Shown: positions 48,032 to 57,513 of the stretch, piece by piece
Layout of the letters: each line of letters begins with the position of its first letter
How positions within the stretch are numbered: position 1 is the first letter of the stretch
Assembly: GCA_037039685.1 (NCBI GenBank)
Contig: JAWNGF010000005.1
Span: 2,914,001 to 2,978,000, forward strand
Reading direction: 5' to 3'
Source of the DNA: Ceratobasidium sp. AG-K
Lineage: Eukaryota > Basidiomycota > Agaricomycetes > Cantharellales > Ceratobasidiaceae
DNA length: 64,000 bases
Notes under the pieces: model-generated
Seen by the model: only the letters and a program-made list of their open reading frames with translations
Told to the model about the DNA's origin: nothing
Database searches by the model: none
Made by a program: the position numbers and the translations under genes

Positions 48032-48735
48032 ATGTCAACCACTATTCTCATTCCATCAATGACCCTTAAGAGTGCGTTGTGTCTTCCAAGGTGAAGGTCA
48101 TCGAGGTCGTCAAGATTGCCGATTATGGTTCTGCTGCTGGAGCTGGAACTTGAACTGAGATTTCTGGGTACGTCTTGGTTGTTAGTTGTTTGTTGCTGGG
48201 AATATCCTTGTGGTACGTATGGTGGTGCAGGGTTTACAGGTGTCCCGGCTTGGGAGTTCATTGGGATTGGACCGGCATTGGTGATAGTACCTCCAATCAG
48301 GGGAACCTGCGGAGCATGTGGAATGTGTGGTGTTGGTGGGGGTCTGATGGGAACAAGGGATATGCCCCCATGAGCTTCAGGCTGCAGGGAAAAGAACTGT
48401 CTTCTGAATGCTGTGGGCCATAGTGGACGCAAAGGTCCAGGACTTGCATTAAAAATAGGGATTTGAATTGTGGCTGGTGTGGGGTCTTTGGTGATATCTC
48501 CTGGTTCCCTACTGACAATTGTGGGTTCTTCTTGGATGACCAAAGCGTTTTCCGCATCAAATGTTCTGGGCATAGAGGCTTGACTCTGTGGGTGAGACCT
48601 TGCTGGTCCTCCAGCCCGTGCTTGTGCAATATCTTGTTTGTTGAGAGAACTCATGGTTCTTGCAGCCCTGCTTGGTCCTCTCCTTATTGATAATGGTGTT
48701 GTGAGACGCAATCCAGCATCCTCCTGAATGGACAT
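48032..48735 (-). pseudogene. Ty3/gypsy gag, 5' part (copy C)
   Basis: Minus-strand gag from Met 48735 (SIQEDAGLRLTTPLSIRRGP, NLDDLDDLHLGRHNALLRVI) to GMRIVVD, about residue 225, then replaced by the 1.3-kb element. It mirrors copy A across the element and ends about 110 residues earlier. Confidence 0.85.
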
Positions 48736-48757
48736 GTTTGTTAAGCTTGTTTTGTAA

Positions 48758-49216
48758 TGTCGTAAGCTTCTTCTTGGTGGCTATGAAACAAGCCACAAGG
48801 GAGAGTGGACGGCACTAAGACCTAAGTGACCTCTTGAACCGCAACACACTTAAGTGTCTGTAGGCTCCTGAGGGTAGGGGTGGTTCTAAGTGTCACTCAA
48901 AGGGGATGTTTTGACAAGACAAAACAAGCTGGGGTTACCAGGCTTGTTGGTCCTCTATATATAATCAGAAAGTGACTGAGTCATACAAGGCACAGCCACA
49001 CGAGTCATACATAACAGCCAGTCAGGAGTGTCCATATGAGTCATGCTGTATGAACAGACATGACTCATACCAAGCACAGCCGCGTTACACAATGTAACAG
49101 GAAAACCACAAGAAGGTGGCAACGCGGCAGGAAAAGAGGAACAAAACATAGTAGACACAGCCACAAGATAGGAGGAGGCGCAGACGAGTCCGATGGAGTG
49201 AGCAAGGCTCACGACA
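48758..49216 (-). repeat. LTR (copy C), minus orientation
   Basis: 459-bp LTR, on the plus strand from TGTCGTAAGC to GCTCACGACA. The gag of copy C follows it on the minus strand, separated by the same ACAAAACAAGCT primer-binding motif as the other copies. Confidence 0.88.
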
Positions 49217-49979
49217 GTCATGCCTTTTGGTCTCACTAATGCACCGGCCACTTGCCAAAATATGATGGACGCTGAGTTCAGGGACATCAAAAGGGTGTAC
49301 ATGGAAATCTACATCAATGATATCTTAATCTTCTCCAAAAATCCTGAAGAACATCCCATGCATGTGAAGGAGGTCCTGTGCCACCTACAACGCCTGGGTC
49401 TCTATTGTTCCCTCAAGAAGTGCTCTTTTCATGTCCTTAAGGTTGACTACCTAGGGCTAGTCATATCAGGAGAGCTGGTTGAGATGCAAGAGGAGAAAAT
49501 TGCGACAATCAAAAAGTGGCCGACACCCAAGAACGTTACAGATGTGCAGACGTTCCTAGGATTTGCGAACTTCTACCAGCATTTCATTTGAAATTATACC
49601 CACATAGTACAACCCCTGTATGATTTGACTATGAGAACAAAGCAATGGGAATGGGGAATGGAAGCGGAACTTGCCTTCCAGGGATTGATCAAGGAATTCA
49701 TCAAGGCGCCTATCCTTCTACAACCTGACCATGACAAAGGGTTCATCATCAAATGTGATGCATTGGAGAAAGCTACAGGAGCAGTCCTCAACCAATATGG
49801 CCCTGACAACAAACTCCACCCTGTTGCATTTATGTCCATAAGCCTATCTCCAGCAGAACGTACCTACAACATCTTTGACAAAGAACTCTTGGCAATCATC
49901 AAAGCATTCAAGGAATGGCGCCATCTTTTGGAAGGAACTGAGATCCCGGTACTACTCATTACCAATCACAAAAACCTGG
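49217..49979 (+). pseudogene. fragment of a different Ty3/gypsy pol (RT-RNase H)
   Basis: Plus-strand text covers the reverse transcriptase palm and connection and part of RNase H: MPFGLTNAPATCQNMMDAEF, EIYINDILIFSKNPEEH, VDYLGLVISGELVEMQ, VQTFLGFANFYQHFI, a TGA at 49589-49591, then VQPLYDLTMRTKQWEWG, FIIKCDALEKATGAVLNQYG, NIFDKELLAIIKAFKEWRHL and ITNHKNL. It differs clearly from the pol of the neighbouring elements. The YIDD box reads YIND (49316-49318) and the RNase H TDH reads TNH (49964-49966). It is cut on the left by LTR C and on the right by LTR B. Confidence 0.88.
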
Positions 49980-50436
49980 TGTCGTGAGCTAGCTCACTCC
50001 ATCGGACTCGCCCGTTGTCTCGCCCGCCTGTTCCCCTCTTTGTTTGTTGTTTCCTGTTTCCGTTTGCCGCATTGCCACCTTCTTGTGGTTATTCTGTTAC
50101 TTTGTGTAACGCGGCTGTGCTTTGTACGAGTCATGTCTGTTCATACAGCATGACTCACTTGGACACTCCTGACTGGCTGTTCTTTGTGACTCATGTGGCT
50201 ACGCCTTGTATGACTCGGCCACTTCTTATATATATATAGAGGACCAACAAGCCTGGTAACCCCAGCTTGTTTTGTCTCGTCAAAACATCCCCTCTGAGTG
50301 ACACTTAGAACCACCCCTACCCTCAAGAGCCTACAGACGCTTAAGTGTGTTGTGGTTCAAGAGGTCACTTAGGTCTTAGTGCCGTCCACTCTCCATCGCG
50401 GCTTGTCTCATAGCGAGCAAGAAGAAGCTTGCGACA
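49980..50436 (+). repeat. 5' LTR of outer element (copy B)
   Basis: 457 bp from TGTCGTGAGC to GCTTGCGACA, a TG...CA LTR with TGTCG/CGACA inverted tips. It begins directly after CCTGG of the foreign pol fragment. Confidence 0.92.
50227..50275 (+). promoter_or_regulatory. LTR core promoter and predicted transcript 5' end
   Basis: A TATATATATATAG box (50227-50239) is followed about 30 bases later by AGCTTGTTTTGT (50264-50275). If transcription starts at or near the A at 50264, the mRNA begins with the 12 bases complementary to the primer-binding site downstream of the LTR. The start site is inferred from spacing. Confidence 0.6.
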
Positions 50437-50438
50437 TT

Positions 50439-50450
50439 ACAAAACAAGCT
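50439..50450 (+). promoter_or_regulatory. primer-binding site, self-complementary type
   Basis: ACAAAACAAGCT begins 2 bases after the LTR end, the standard position of a primer-binding site. It is the exact reverse complement of AGCTTGTTTTGT inside the LTR. I see no match to a tRNA 3' end (no TGG at the LTR-proximal side). Confidence 0.65.
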
Positions 50451-50466
50451 TAACAAACATACAAGC

Positions 50467-52467
50467 ATGTCTATTCAAGAGGATGGAGGATCACGTCCCT
50501 CATCCACCATATCAACAAGAAGAGGACCCAGTCGGGCAGCAAGGCCCACAGGATCACTAAACGAGCAAGATATTGCACAAACTCAAGCAGGAGGTCCCGC
50601 TTGATCACGCCCCCAAAGTCAAGCATCAATGCCAGGATCTTTCGGCATTTCCGACATAACAACGGTACAAGAGGAAGAACCCACTATCACGAATAGAGAA
50701 CCAGGAGATCTCACAAACGACCCCACCCCAGCTGTAATTCGCATTTCAACTGGAAGTCCAGGACCATCACGTCCCTTGTGGCCATCAGGGACTAGAAGAC
50801 AGTTCTTTTCTCCCCAACCCAAAGCTCATGGGGGCGTGTCGCTTGTTCCCATTAGACCTCCTCCTACACCACACATTCCGAATGTGCCCACAGTCCCTCA
50901 AATTGGAGGAACTATCACCAACGCAGGACCGATCCCAATGGCTTCCCAGCCAGTTACACCAGCGATTCCAGCACCACCATATGTCCCACAGGGTTACTCC
51001 CAGCAATCAGCTCCGGTACAGCAAAGCGCCGGTGATCCAGGAAGTTCAAGTTCAAGTTCCAGCTCCAGCGGCAGAACGGTAATCAGCAACCTAGACGACC
51101 TAGACGACCTTCTAGAAGGAAGACACAACGCCACCCTTAGGGTTATAGACGGAATGAGGGTCACTATAGATCGAAGGCTTAGCGGTCTAGAACAAGCCAC
51201 ACAAGTTCTAGCAAACAACCAGCAAATCTTTAATGACTCCATCAATACCCTACAAGGAACCTTGACGGACATTCTGAACTCGGCAAGAAATGGCGAACAT
51301 AATTCCTTTCTACTCGGTCAAGATGTAACCCGCCTTCGAAATGAAGTTACCAATACCCAAGGACTAGTGAATAATGTACGCGAAGAACTCAACACTACCA
51401 GACAAGGACAACTCGAATGGAATGAGGCAGTAACGCAAGGACTAGAAACCTTACGACAGGAGGGAGCCTCTTTCACTAACAAAATCACGGAAGTTCAGGA
51501 AGCTATCAACAATATGCGAGAAGAAATGGACGAAGCATCCCTGCACGGGATCCCCTCTAGGCGATCAAACTCTCCACCACATCCAGACGTGGAATCTACC
51601 AGGATCGACGAATTAGAATTAAGAATCCAACAACTGACCGAGAACCCAAACATCGGTAGCGGATCACGTCGTCCCAAGGTGACTCGTCCAGAATCCTTCA
51701 ACGGAAAGAAAGGAGAAGGCGCTGAGATGTTCATCACGCAAATGGAAAGCTACTTTGTACGTCTAGGCGATCAATACACTTCCGACAAGGAAAGGATCCG
51801 CAAAGCCCTAGCAAACTTCAAATCCGAGAACAAAGCCGCCACTCACTGGGCACAAGTTCTCTTACAATCGCTTAACCAAGGAGAAATTAACCAAAGTCTC
51901 GCCTCATGGGAAGGTTTCAAAGCACACTTCATGGAACAATTTAGCGACCCCAACAAAAAGGCAAAAGCCAAAATCGATATCAGGAAATGCAAGCAGAACA
52001 ATTCGGTAGCAAACTATGCTTCTGAATTCCGTTACTTATTGGTCGACGTCAACTGGGGACAGGAAGCACTGATCAACCAATTCAAGGAAGGGCTGAAGCC
52101 TGAAGTAAAGACCGAACTAGCTCGTTTTGAATTAACCCTAATTAACGAAGACGGAACGGAACGAGAGCTGTCCCTTGACTGATGGATCTCAATCGCAATC
52201 TCTATTGACCAGAAATTGCAACAAATCAAGGGCTCTACAGGGAAGAAGACAACCCAACCAACCGCTAGCGGACAATCCTCTACAAAGCGGCTACCCGACG
52301 AAGTATACAAGGCAAGGATAGCAACCAACCGCTGCCTAAAGTGCGGACAAGAAGGACACCGCTCATTCAAGTGCCCGACCAAGGAATGGATAACAACGGA
52401 ACCTAGCGTTAAAGGAAGGGAGGCAACAATTGTAGAAGATCCGGGAAAAGAAGGGGTCTCCCTCTAA
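50467..52467 (+). pseudogene. gag of outer element
   Basis: ATG 50467 opens the same gag as the inner copy: Pro-rich N-terminus, coiled-coil region (GLEQATQVLANNQQIFNDSI), retrotransposon gag domain (HWAQVLLQSLNQGEINQSLA, ANYASEFRYLLVDVNWGQEA) and a CCHC zinc knuckle CLKCGQEGHRSFKC near the end. In-frame TGA codons at 50602-50604 and 52180-52182 stand where the inner copy has Gln and Arg codons. The natural stop is TAA 52465-52467. Confidence 0.9.
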
Positions 52468-52484
52468 CTGTGTGTGGAGAGACC
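52443..52484 (+). promoter_or_regulatory. -1 ribosomal frameshift signal at gag-pol junction (outer copy)
   Basis: In the gag frame the sequence reads ccG GGA AAA, a canonical X XXY YYZ slippery heptamer (GGGAAAA, 52443-52449), 15 nt before the gag stop. A 5-nt spacer (GAAGG) is followed by GGTCTC (52455-52460), which pairs with GAGACC (52479-52484) across an 18-nt loop containing the stop. Slipping -1 reads AGA AGG GGT CTC CCT, which runs straight into pol. The same layout is in the inner copy. Confidence 0.75.
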
Positions 52485-52747
52485 AAAAAACTGGCAACAG
52501 AAACACTGTACTTTAGAGCGACAAATGAATCTACCATTGTTTACGCAAACGTTGCCGGAATCACAGAACCTATCCCAACCCTCATCGATTCTGGAGCATC
52601 AAAGAACTTCTTGGACATCTCGTGGGCTCGATCCAACAACATTCCACTCATTGAACTTTCCACTCCTAGAAAAGTAATTGGCATCCAGGGGAAGGAACTC
52701 TCTCACCAAATACGTTTCAAAGTTAAGCTGGAACTAGAGGTAGAAGG

Positions 52748-53201
52748 TGTCGTAAGCTTCTTCTAAGTGGCTATGAGACAAGCCGCGACGGAGAGTGGAC
52801 GGCACTAAGACCTAAGTGACCTCTTGAACCGCAACACACTTAAGCGTCTGTAGGCTCTTGAGGGAAGGGGTGGTACTAAGTGTCACTCAGAGGGGATGTT
52901 TGACAAGACAAAACAAGCTGGGGTTACCAGTCTTGTAGGTCCTCTATATATATACCAGAACAGGCCGAGTCATACATGGCGCAGCCATACGAGTCATACA
53001 AACTAACCAGTCAGGAGTGTCCATGTGAGTCATGCTGTATGAACAGACATGACTCATATAAAGCACAGCCGCGTTACATAGTGTAACACATAACCACAAG
53101 AAGGTGGCAACGCGGCAGGGGAAAGACAAACAAAGAACATACATAGAGACAAGAGAGGACGAGAGAGGACGAGTCCGATGGCGAGAGCATGGCTCACGAC
53201 A
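52748..53201 (-). repeat. 3' LTR of inner element (copy D)
   Basis: 454 bp. Compared by eye with the 5' LTR it differs at four positions, each a transition at a CpG. Confidence 0.95.
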
Positions 53202-53213
53202 TTACTCCCCCCT
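53202..53213 (-). promoter_or_regulatory. polypurine tract of inner element
   Basis: AGGGGGGAGTAA on the minus strand directly before the 3' LTR; primer for plus-strand DNA synthesis in LTR elements. Confidence 0.8.
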
Positions 53214-53242
53214 ATGAGTCCATTTAGGGGACCTGAATGGAC

Positions 53243-54007
53243 TTACTGCACTGAGCAGTCCTCCCCTTTCCTCAGCATAAATTCCTCAAGCCCCTCATCT
53301 TCCTCCAAAGTCAGGTCGATGGGGTTGAACGTGGTGTTCCCTGGCTCGTCCGAGAACTTCTCCCATTCTTCCCACGTCTCCTCCTTTGTCCAGTTGGCCT
53401 TGGACCAGTCCAAAACCCTTTCTTGCACCTCCACGAACTCCTTGTCCCATTGTCGCACGTCTGGCTCCATCTCCTTCCATGCTGACACGTCCGCTTCCTC
53501 CCACTTCCACCAGTTTGGCGCCCATTCAAACTTCTCCTTCTGGTACCTTCCCCTTTCTAGCTTCCAGTCGCTTAGGTCCTTTTCATAGTTGGCGTCCCAG
53601 GTGTCGTTCCACCGAGGTCGCAGCGTTGGTTGCCTTCCGTCGTACCCGGGTACCCACTCGCTCGAATATGCCCCTTCTTGTCCCCATTCCACGACTCCAA
53701 GCATATGGGTGGATAGCAGGACCACCTCTGACACTTGGAAAGCTGCGCATCCTCGACAGACGAAAATGTCCTTCTGTAGGAGCTGCATGCGTGTCGGCCA
53801 TTTTTTTCCGACCCACTGGAATTCCCCCAGGTCTGAGTGGAGGATGTCGTCCGAGGCTCTGAAGTGTAATCTCCCCGAGCCTTGTTGCGACCTTTTGAAG
53901 ACGTAGAGGGCGGCCCCAGAGTCAAGGATTCTTGCCGTGGCAAAGGCAGGTCCCTCGAGGACGCGGGTAAGGTTGTTGGCAATGGTGGAGCGGGTGACGG
54001 CAGGCAT
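53243..54007 (-). CDS. accessory ORF3 of the retrotransposon, unknown function (inner copy)
   Basis: 254 aa, from ATG 54007, in the -1 frame relative to pol, overlapping the last ~435 bases of the pol frame and ending just before the polypurine tract. The place is that of env in retroviruses, but there is no signal peptide or membrane span. The N-terminal half is mixed alpha/beta-like with a conserved block DIFVCRGCAAFQVSEVVLLS and WVGKKWP. The C-terminal half is highly acidic and Trp-rich (DLSDWKLERGRYQKEK, VLDWSKANWTKEETWEEWEK) and ends IDLTLEEDEGLEEFML. The outer element carries the same ORF with many substitutions but no gap or stop. I know no domain that matches; a capsid-like, chromatin-binding or regulatory role is all speculation. 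Confidence 0.8.
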   Translation of the reverse strand: MPAVTRSTIANNLTRVLEGPAFATARILDSGAALYVFKRSQQGSGRLHFRASDDILHSDLGEFQWVGKKWPTRMQLLQKDIFVCRGCAAFQVSEVVLLSTHMLGVVEWGQEGAYSSEWVPGYDGRQPTLRPRWNDTWDANYEKDLSDWKLERGRYQKEKFEWAPNWWKWEEADVSAWKEMEPDVRQWDKEFVEVQERVLDWSKANWTKEETWEEWEKFSDEPGNTTFNPIDLTLEEDEGLEEFMLRKGEDCSVQ

Positions 54008-57000
54008 TGCAGAGGACAAAAAAGATTTAGAGCGTGGAGTTGGGAGTGTTTCTTGGAGTAGTAGCAAGTTTTGCCAGTGACACTACTGGCTTCGCTCCCT
54101 CTGCCTTTTATCTTCCCTGGCGTGTAGTTAGATGGCGTGGGAGCCTCGGGGTGTCGGCGTAGAAGGTCTTTGATGATCTTTGAAAGGTGACCAAAATCTT
54201 CCGCCCTTTGTTCTGTGTCTTCTTCACTTCCATAACCCTTCCATCTGACCCTGTAAAAAAGACCGTCCTTTGTCTCCTTCCAGTCCAAAATCTTCTCTAC
54301 TTCGTACTCTTCTTCTCCTTCCTCTGTTATGATAGGCGGTGGTTGGGGTTGGTTACGGCTGAATTCAGTGTCTCCCTTGTAAGGGCTGAGCAGATCGATG
54401 TGGAAAACAGGGTGCACCCTCATTGTTGCCGGCAAATCAAGCTCATAAGCGTGTGACCCTATCTGTTGCTTCACAACAAATGGTCCGTGCTTTTTGTTAT
54501 CCAGTTTCTTTGAAGGTCTTTTTGTTTGAATGTTCTTTCCTAGCAGCCAAACTAGATCTCCTTCTTGGTACTCGTTCTTCGGCACTTCTTCTGGGAGTCT
54601 CTGGGTTTCCATTGACGCAATTGCTTCGTCCCGGATTTTACGCCATTTTCCCGTGATGTTGTTTGCTTCTGGAACCGCTGATTCTTTGGTTGAGATGTTC
54701 CACAGTGGTTCCCTTCCGTAGATGATTTCGAAGGGAGAACTACCCGTTACGCGGTGCTTCTGTAGATTATAGCTGAATTCCGCAATTGGTAACAAGTCCG
54801 CCCAATCATCCTGCCGGTAGTTGACGAACGATCGTAGCCAACCTTCCATCCATTGATTGATTCTCTCCGTTATCCCATCCGTTTGGGGGTGGTAGGCGGT
54901 GCTGAACCCTGGGCTAGTTCCAATTTTCTCATAAACGGCTTTCATAAGTTTGGAATTGAAAGTAGTTCCTTGGTCCGAGATCGTGCTCTTTGGAAAACCG
55001 TGCAGTTTCCAAACATTCATGATAAAGAGATTTGCAAGGTCGCTTGCCGTGTGAGATTCCCTGCAGGGTATGAAGTGCGCCATTCTTGAGAATTGGTCCA
55101 CCACTACTAAGATGCTATCTGACCCCCTGGATTTTGGCAATTTTACCACGAAGTCGAACGCTATGTCTTCCCACGGCCCTTTTGGGATCTCCAGAGGCTT
55201 GATCGGGACTATTGATTTCGATCCCTTTGTCCGTTGGCAGGTCTCGCATGATTCCACGTATCTGTTTATGCTTTGCTTCATTCCTGGCCAGAAGTATCTT
55301 CTTGATATTAGTTCCAGTGTCCTAGCCTGTCCTTGATGTCCTGCGATTTTTGAGTCGTGATGAACTCGCATGACGGCTAGTCTGGATTCCTTATCTTCCG
55401 GCACGTAGATCCTTCCCTTAAACCATAATAGTCCCTCCTTGAAATCATAGTCTTTTGCGCTGTGTTGTAGGGTTTTTGGTAACGTTTCCCTTGACTTGCA
55501 GATTTCTTTGATTCGCGCCAGTCCTTCATCTGTCTCCTGAGCTTCCTTGATAGTCTCTATGATGTTTGTGTCAACTTGTCCCATAAATCCCTTGAACCTT
55601 TCGGCAGATATCATAACTTGTTCAGGCGTCGGGATATCTTCATGGTCTGACCGTCTTGACAATAGGTCCGGTTTTGATGATAGGACTCCAGGCCGATATA
55701 TGATGTCAAAGTTATAGGAAGCAAGCAATTGGTGCCATCTTGTGTGTCGGCGGTTGAACGTTCTTGCTTCCTTCCAGAACTGTAGGTTCCTATGATCGGT
55801 GTAGATGGTAATAGGTTCCCTTGTTCCTTCAAGGTAAAGCCTCCAATGTGTTAAAGATTCTATGATTGCCATAAGTTCCTTATCGTGGACGTCGTAGTTG
55901 AGTTGAGCTTCATTAAAAGATTTTGAAAGAAAAGCAATAGGGTGTAGGTAGCCATCATCTTGCCTTTGTGACAGGATTGCTCCCATTGCTACTCCACTTG
56001 CGTCTGTTTCCAGGAAGAAGGGTTTGTCCGGGTTTGGATGGCGTAGTGTGGGCTCCTTGCTGATTTCCGTCTTTAGGGCTTCAAACGCTTCCTGCTGATC
56101 GCTTCCCCACTCCCATTTGTTCTCCTTTCTTGTCAAGGATGTCAGGGGTTTTGCTAATCGGCTGAAATTTGGTACAAATCTTCGGTAGAAATTTGCGAAT
56201 CCTAGGAATGCTTGGACCTGCTTGACTGTTCTTGGTTCTTTCCACTCCTTTATTGCCCTGACCTTTTCTTCCTCCATTGAGATGCCTGAATCGCTGATTC
56301 CAAGTCCAGTATATGTCAACTTGGTGACAAAGAATTCGCATTTTGGAAGTTTTGCGAAAAGATTTTCTTCCAGTAAGATTTTTAGCACCTTCCTAACATC
56401 CACGGTATGTTGACTTCTGTTCTTAGAGAAGACTAGGATGTCGTCGATATATACTATGACACAAACGTCGATGAGATCATGGAAGATGTGGTTCATATAT
56501 CTTTGGAATATGGCGGGCGCGTTTTTTAGTCCAAAAGGCATGACAACGTATTCGAACAGTCCTTCTTTTGTTCTGAAGGCTGTCTTCCATTTGTCTCCTT
56601 CCTTGATTCTGATATTGTTGAAACCCATGCGTAAATCGATCTTGGAGAAAATTTTTGCGTCCTTGATCTTATCCAAGAGGTCTTCCATTAGGGGCATTGG
56701 GAATCTGTCGTCCTTCGTGATGGCGTTTACTCCTCTAAGATCTTGAACAAGTCGTAGTTGCCGAACTGCCCCTGGATTTTTGGGATCGATTGGTTTTTTG
56801 ACAAAGAAGCAAGGTGATGCAATGGGTGATTTGCTTGGTCGAATTTTCCCCGCTGCGATTTCTTCATCCAAGTATTCTCTAAGTGCAATTGATTCTGCTG
56901 GAGAGAGTGGTATAGGTCTGGCTGGTTTCGGAAGCTCAGCTCCTTCCTTGAAGTCGATGGCACAGTCGTAAGGGCGGTGATCTGGGATTCTCTTGAACTT

Positions 57001-57486
57001 TTCTTCGCTAAAGACGTCGGCAAATTCCTTGAATTCTTCGGGTAGGTCTTCTATTGAGGCCGTCCTTGCTTGAATGGCTTCTGCCTGCCATGATATGTGC
57101 TTTGTTCTCCAATCGATGACAGGGTTCGATTCTTCTAACCATTCCAATCCTAGGATAAGTTTAGTTTCTCCAGTGGGCATAGCAAAGAAGATTTGCTTGA
57201 AGGTTCTTCCCTCCACTTCTAGTTCTAGCTTTGCTTTGAAACGTATTTGGTGAGAGAGTTCTTTCCCCTGGATACCAATTACTCTTCTAGGAGTGGAGAG
57301 TTCTATGAGTGGAATGTTGTTGGACCGAGCCCACGAGATGTCCAGGAAGTTCCTTGATGCTCCAGAATCGATGAGGGTTGGGATAGGTTCTGTGATTCCG
57401 GCAACGTTTGCGTAAACAATGGTAGATTCATTTGTCGCTCTAAAGTACAGTGTTTCCATTGCCGGTTTCTTGGTCTCTTCACACAC
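53572..57486 (-). CDS. pol polyprotein of inner element (PR-RT-RNase H-INT-chromodomain)
   Basis: 1304-codon open frame; numbering from the first codon shown, although it is probably made as a Gag-Pol fusion by -1 frameshifting and the frame has no ATG at this point. Aspartic protease D40-S-G; reverse transcriptase with VMPFGLKNAP (315-324) and Y346-I-D-D; RNase H D495, E537, D564; integrase zinc region around H710-H717-C747-C750 and catalytic D778, D838, E874; GPF/GPY-type region (KKHGPFVV near 1000); chromodomain about 1057-1115 (YEVEKILDWKETKDGLFYRV, RWKGYG). The frame continues ~185 residues beyond the chromodomain, mostly Ser/Pro/Arg-rich text that overlaps ORF3 and is less conserved than it. 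Intact and likely active. Confidence 0.95.
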   Translation of the reverse strand: MCEETKKPAMETLYFRATNESTIVYANVAGITEPIPTLIDSGASRNFLDISWARSNNIPLIELSTPRRVIGIQGKELSHQIRFKAKLELEVEGRTFKQIFFAMPTGETKLILGLEWLEESNPVIDWRTKHISWQAEAIQARTASIEDLPEEFKEFADVFSEEKFKRIPDHRPYDCAIDFKEGAELPKPARPIPLSPAESIALREYLDEEIAAGKIRPSKSPIASPCFFVKKPIDPKNPGAVRQLRLVQDLRGVNAITKDDRFPMPLMEDLLDKIKDAKIFSKIDLRMGFNNIRIKEGDKWKTAFRTKEGLFEYVVMPFGLKNAPAIFQRYMNHIFHDLIDVCVIVYIDDILVFSKNRSQHTVDVRKVLKILLEENLFAKLPKCEFFVTKLTYTGLGISDSGISMEEEKVRAIKEWKEPRTVKQVQAFLGFANFYRRFVPNFSRLAKPLTSLTRKENKWEWGSDQQEAFEALKTEISKEPTLRHPNPDKPFFLETDASGVAMGAILSQRQDDGYLHPIAFLSKSFNEAQLNYDVHDKELMAIIESLTHWRLYLEGTREPITIYTDHRNLQFWKEARTFNRRHTRWHQLLASYNFDIIYRPGVLSSKPDLLSRRSDHEDIPTPEQVMISAERFKGFMGQVDTNIIETIKEAQETDEGLARIKEICKSRETLPKTLQHSAKDYDFKEGLLWFKGRIYVPEDKESRLAVMRVHHDSKIAGHQGQARTLELISRRYFWPGMKQSINRYVESCETCQRTKGSKSIVPIKPLEIPKGPWEDIAFDFVVKLPKSRGSDSILVVVDQFSRMAHFIPCRESHTASDLANLFIMNVWKLHGFPKSTISDQGTTFNSKLMKAVYEKIGTSPGFSTAYHPQTDGITERINQWMEGWLRSFVNYRQDDWADLLPIAEFSYNLQKHRVTGSSPFEIIYGREPLWNISTKESAVPEANNITGKWRKIRDEAIASMETQRLPEEVPKNEYQEGDLVWLLGKNIQTKRPSKKLDNKKHGPFVVKQQIGSHAYELDLPATMRVHPVFHIDLLSPYKGDTEFSRNQPQPPPIITEEGEEEYEVEKILDWKETKDGLFYRVRWKGYGSEEDTEQRAEDFGHLSKIIKDLLRRHPEAPTPSNYTPGKIKGRGSEASSVTGKTCYYSKKHSQLHALNLFCPLQCLPSPAPPLPTTLPASSRDLPLPRQESLTLGPPSTSSKGRNKARGDYTSEPRTTSSTQTWGNSSGSEKNGRHACSSYRRTFSSVEDAQLSKCQRWSCYPPICLESWNGDKKGHIRASGYPGTTEGNQRCDLGGTTPGTPTMKRT

Positions 57487-57513
57487 AGTTAGAGGGAGAC
57501 CCCTTCTTTTCCC
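57472..57513 (-). promoter_or_regulatory. -1 ribosomal frameshift signal at gag-pol junction (inner copy)
   Basis: Slippery tcG GGA AAA (heptamer 57513-57507), 5-nt spacer GAAGG, stem GGTCTC (57501-57496) with GAGACC (57477-57472), loop over the gag TAA (57491-57489). Heptamer, spacer and both arms are identical to the outer copy. Confidence 0.75.

Noticed and set aside
45242..49216. LTRs A and C as the two LTRs of one element
   Set aside because: They are in opposite orientation and lack a shared target duplication.
53572..53990. Ser/Pro/Arg-rich 3' tail of pol as a separate domain
   Set aside because: It overlaps ORF3 in another frame and differs more between copies than ORF3 does, so its openness is best explained by ORF3.
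53243..54007. ORF3 as an envelope gene
   Set aside because: Position fits, but there is no signal peptide, membrane span, furin-like site or fusion-peptide-like stretch.
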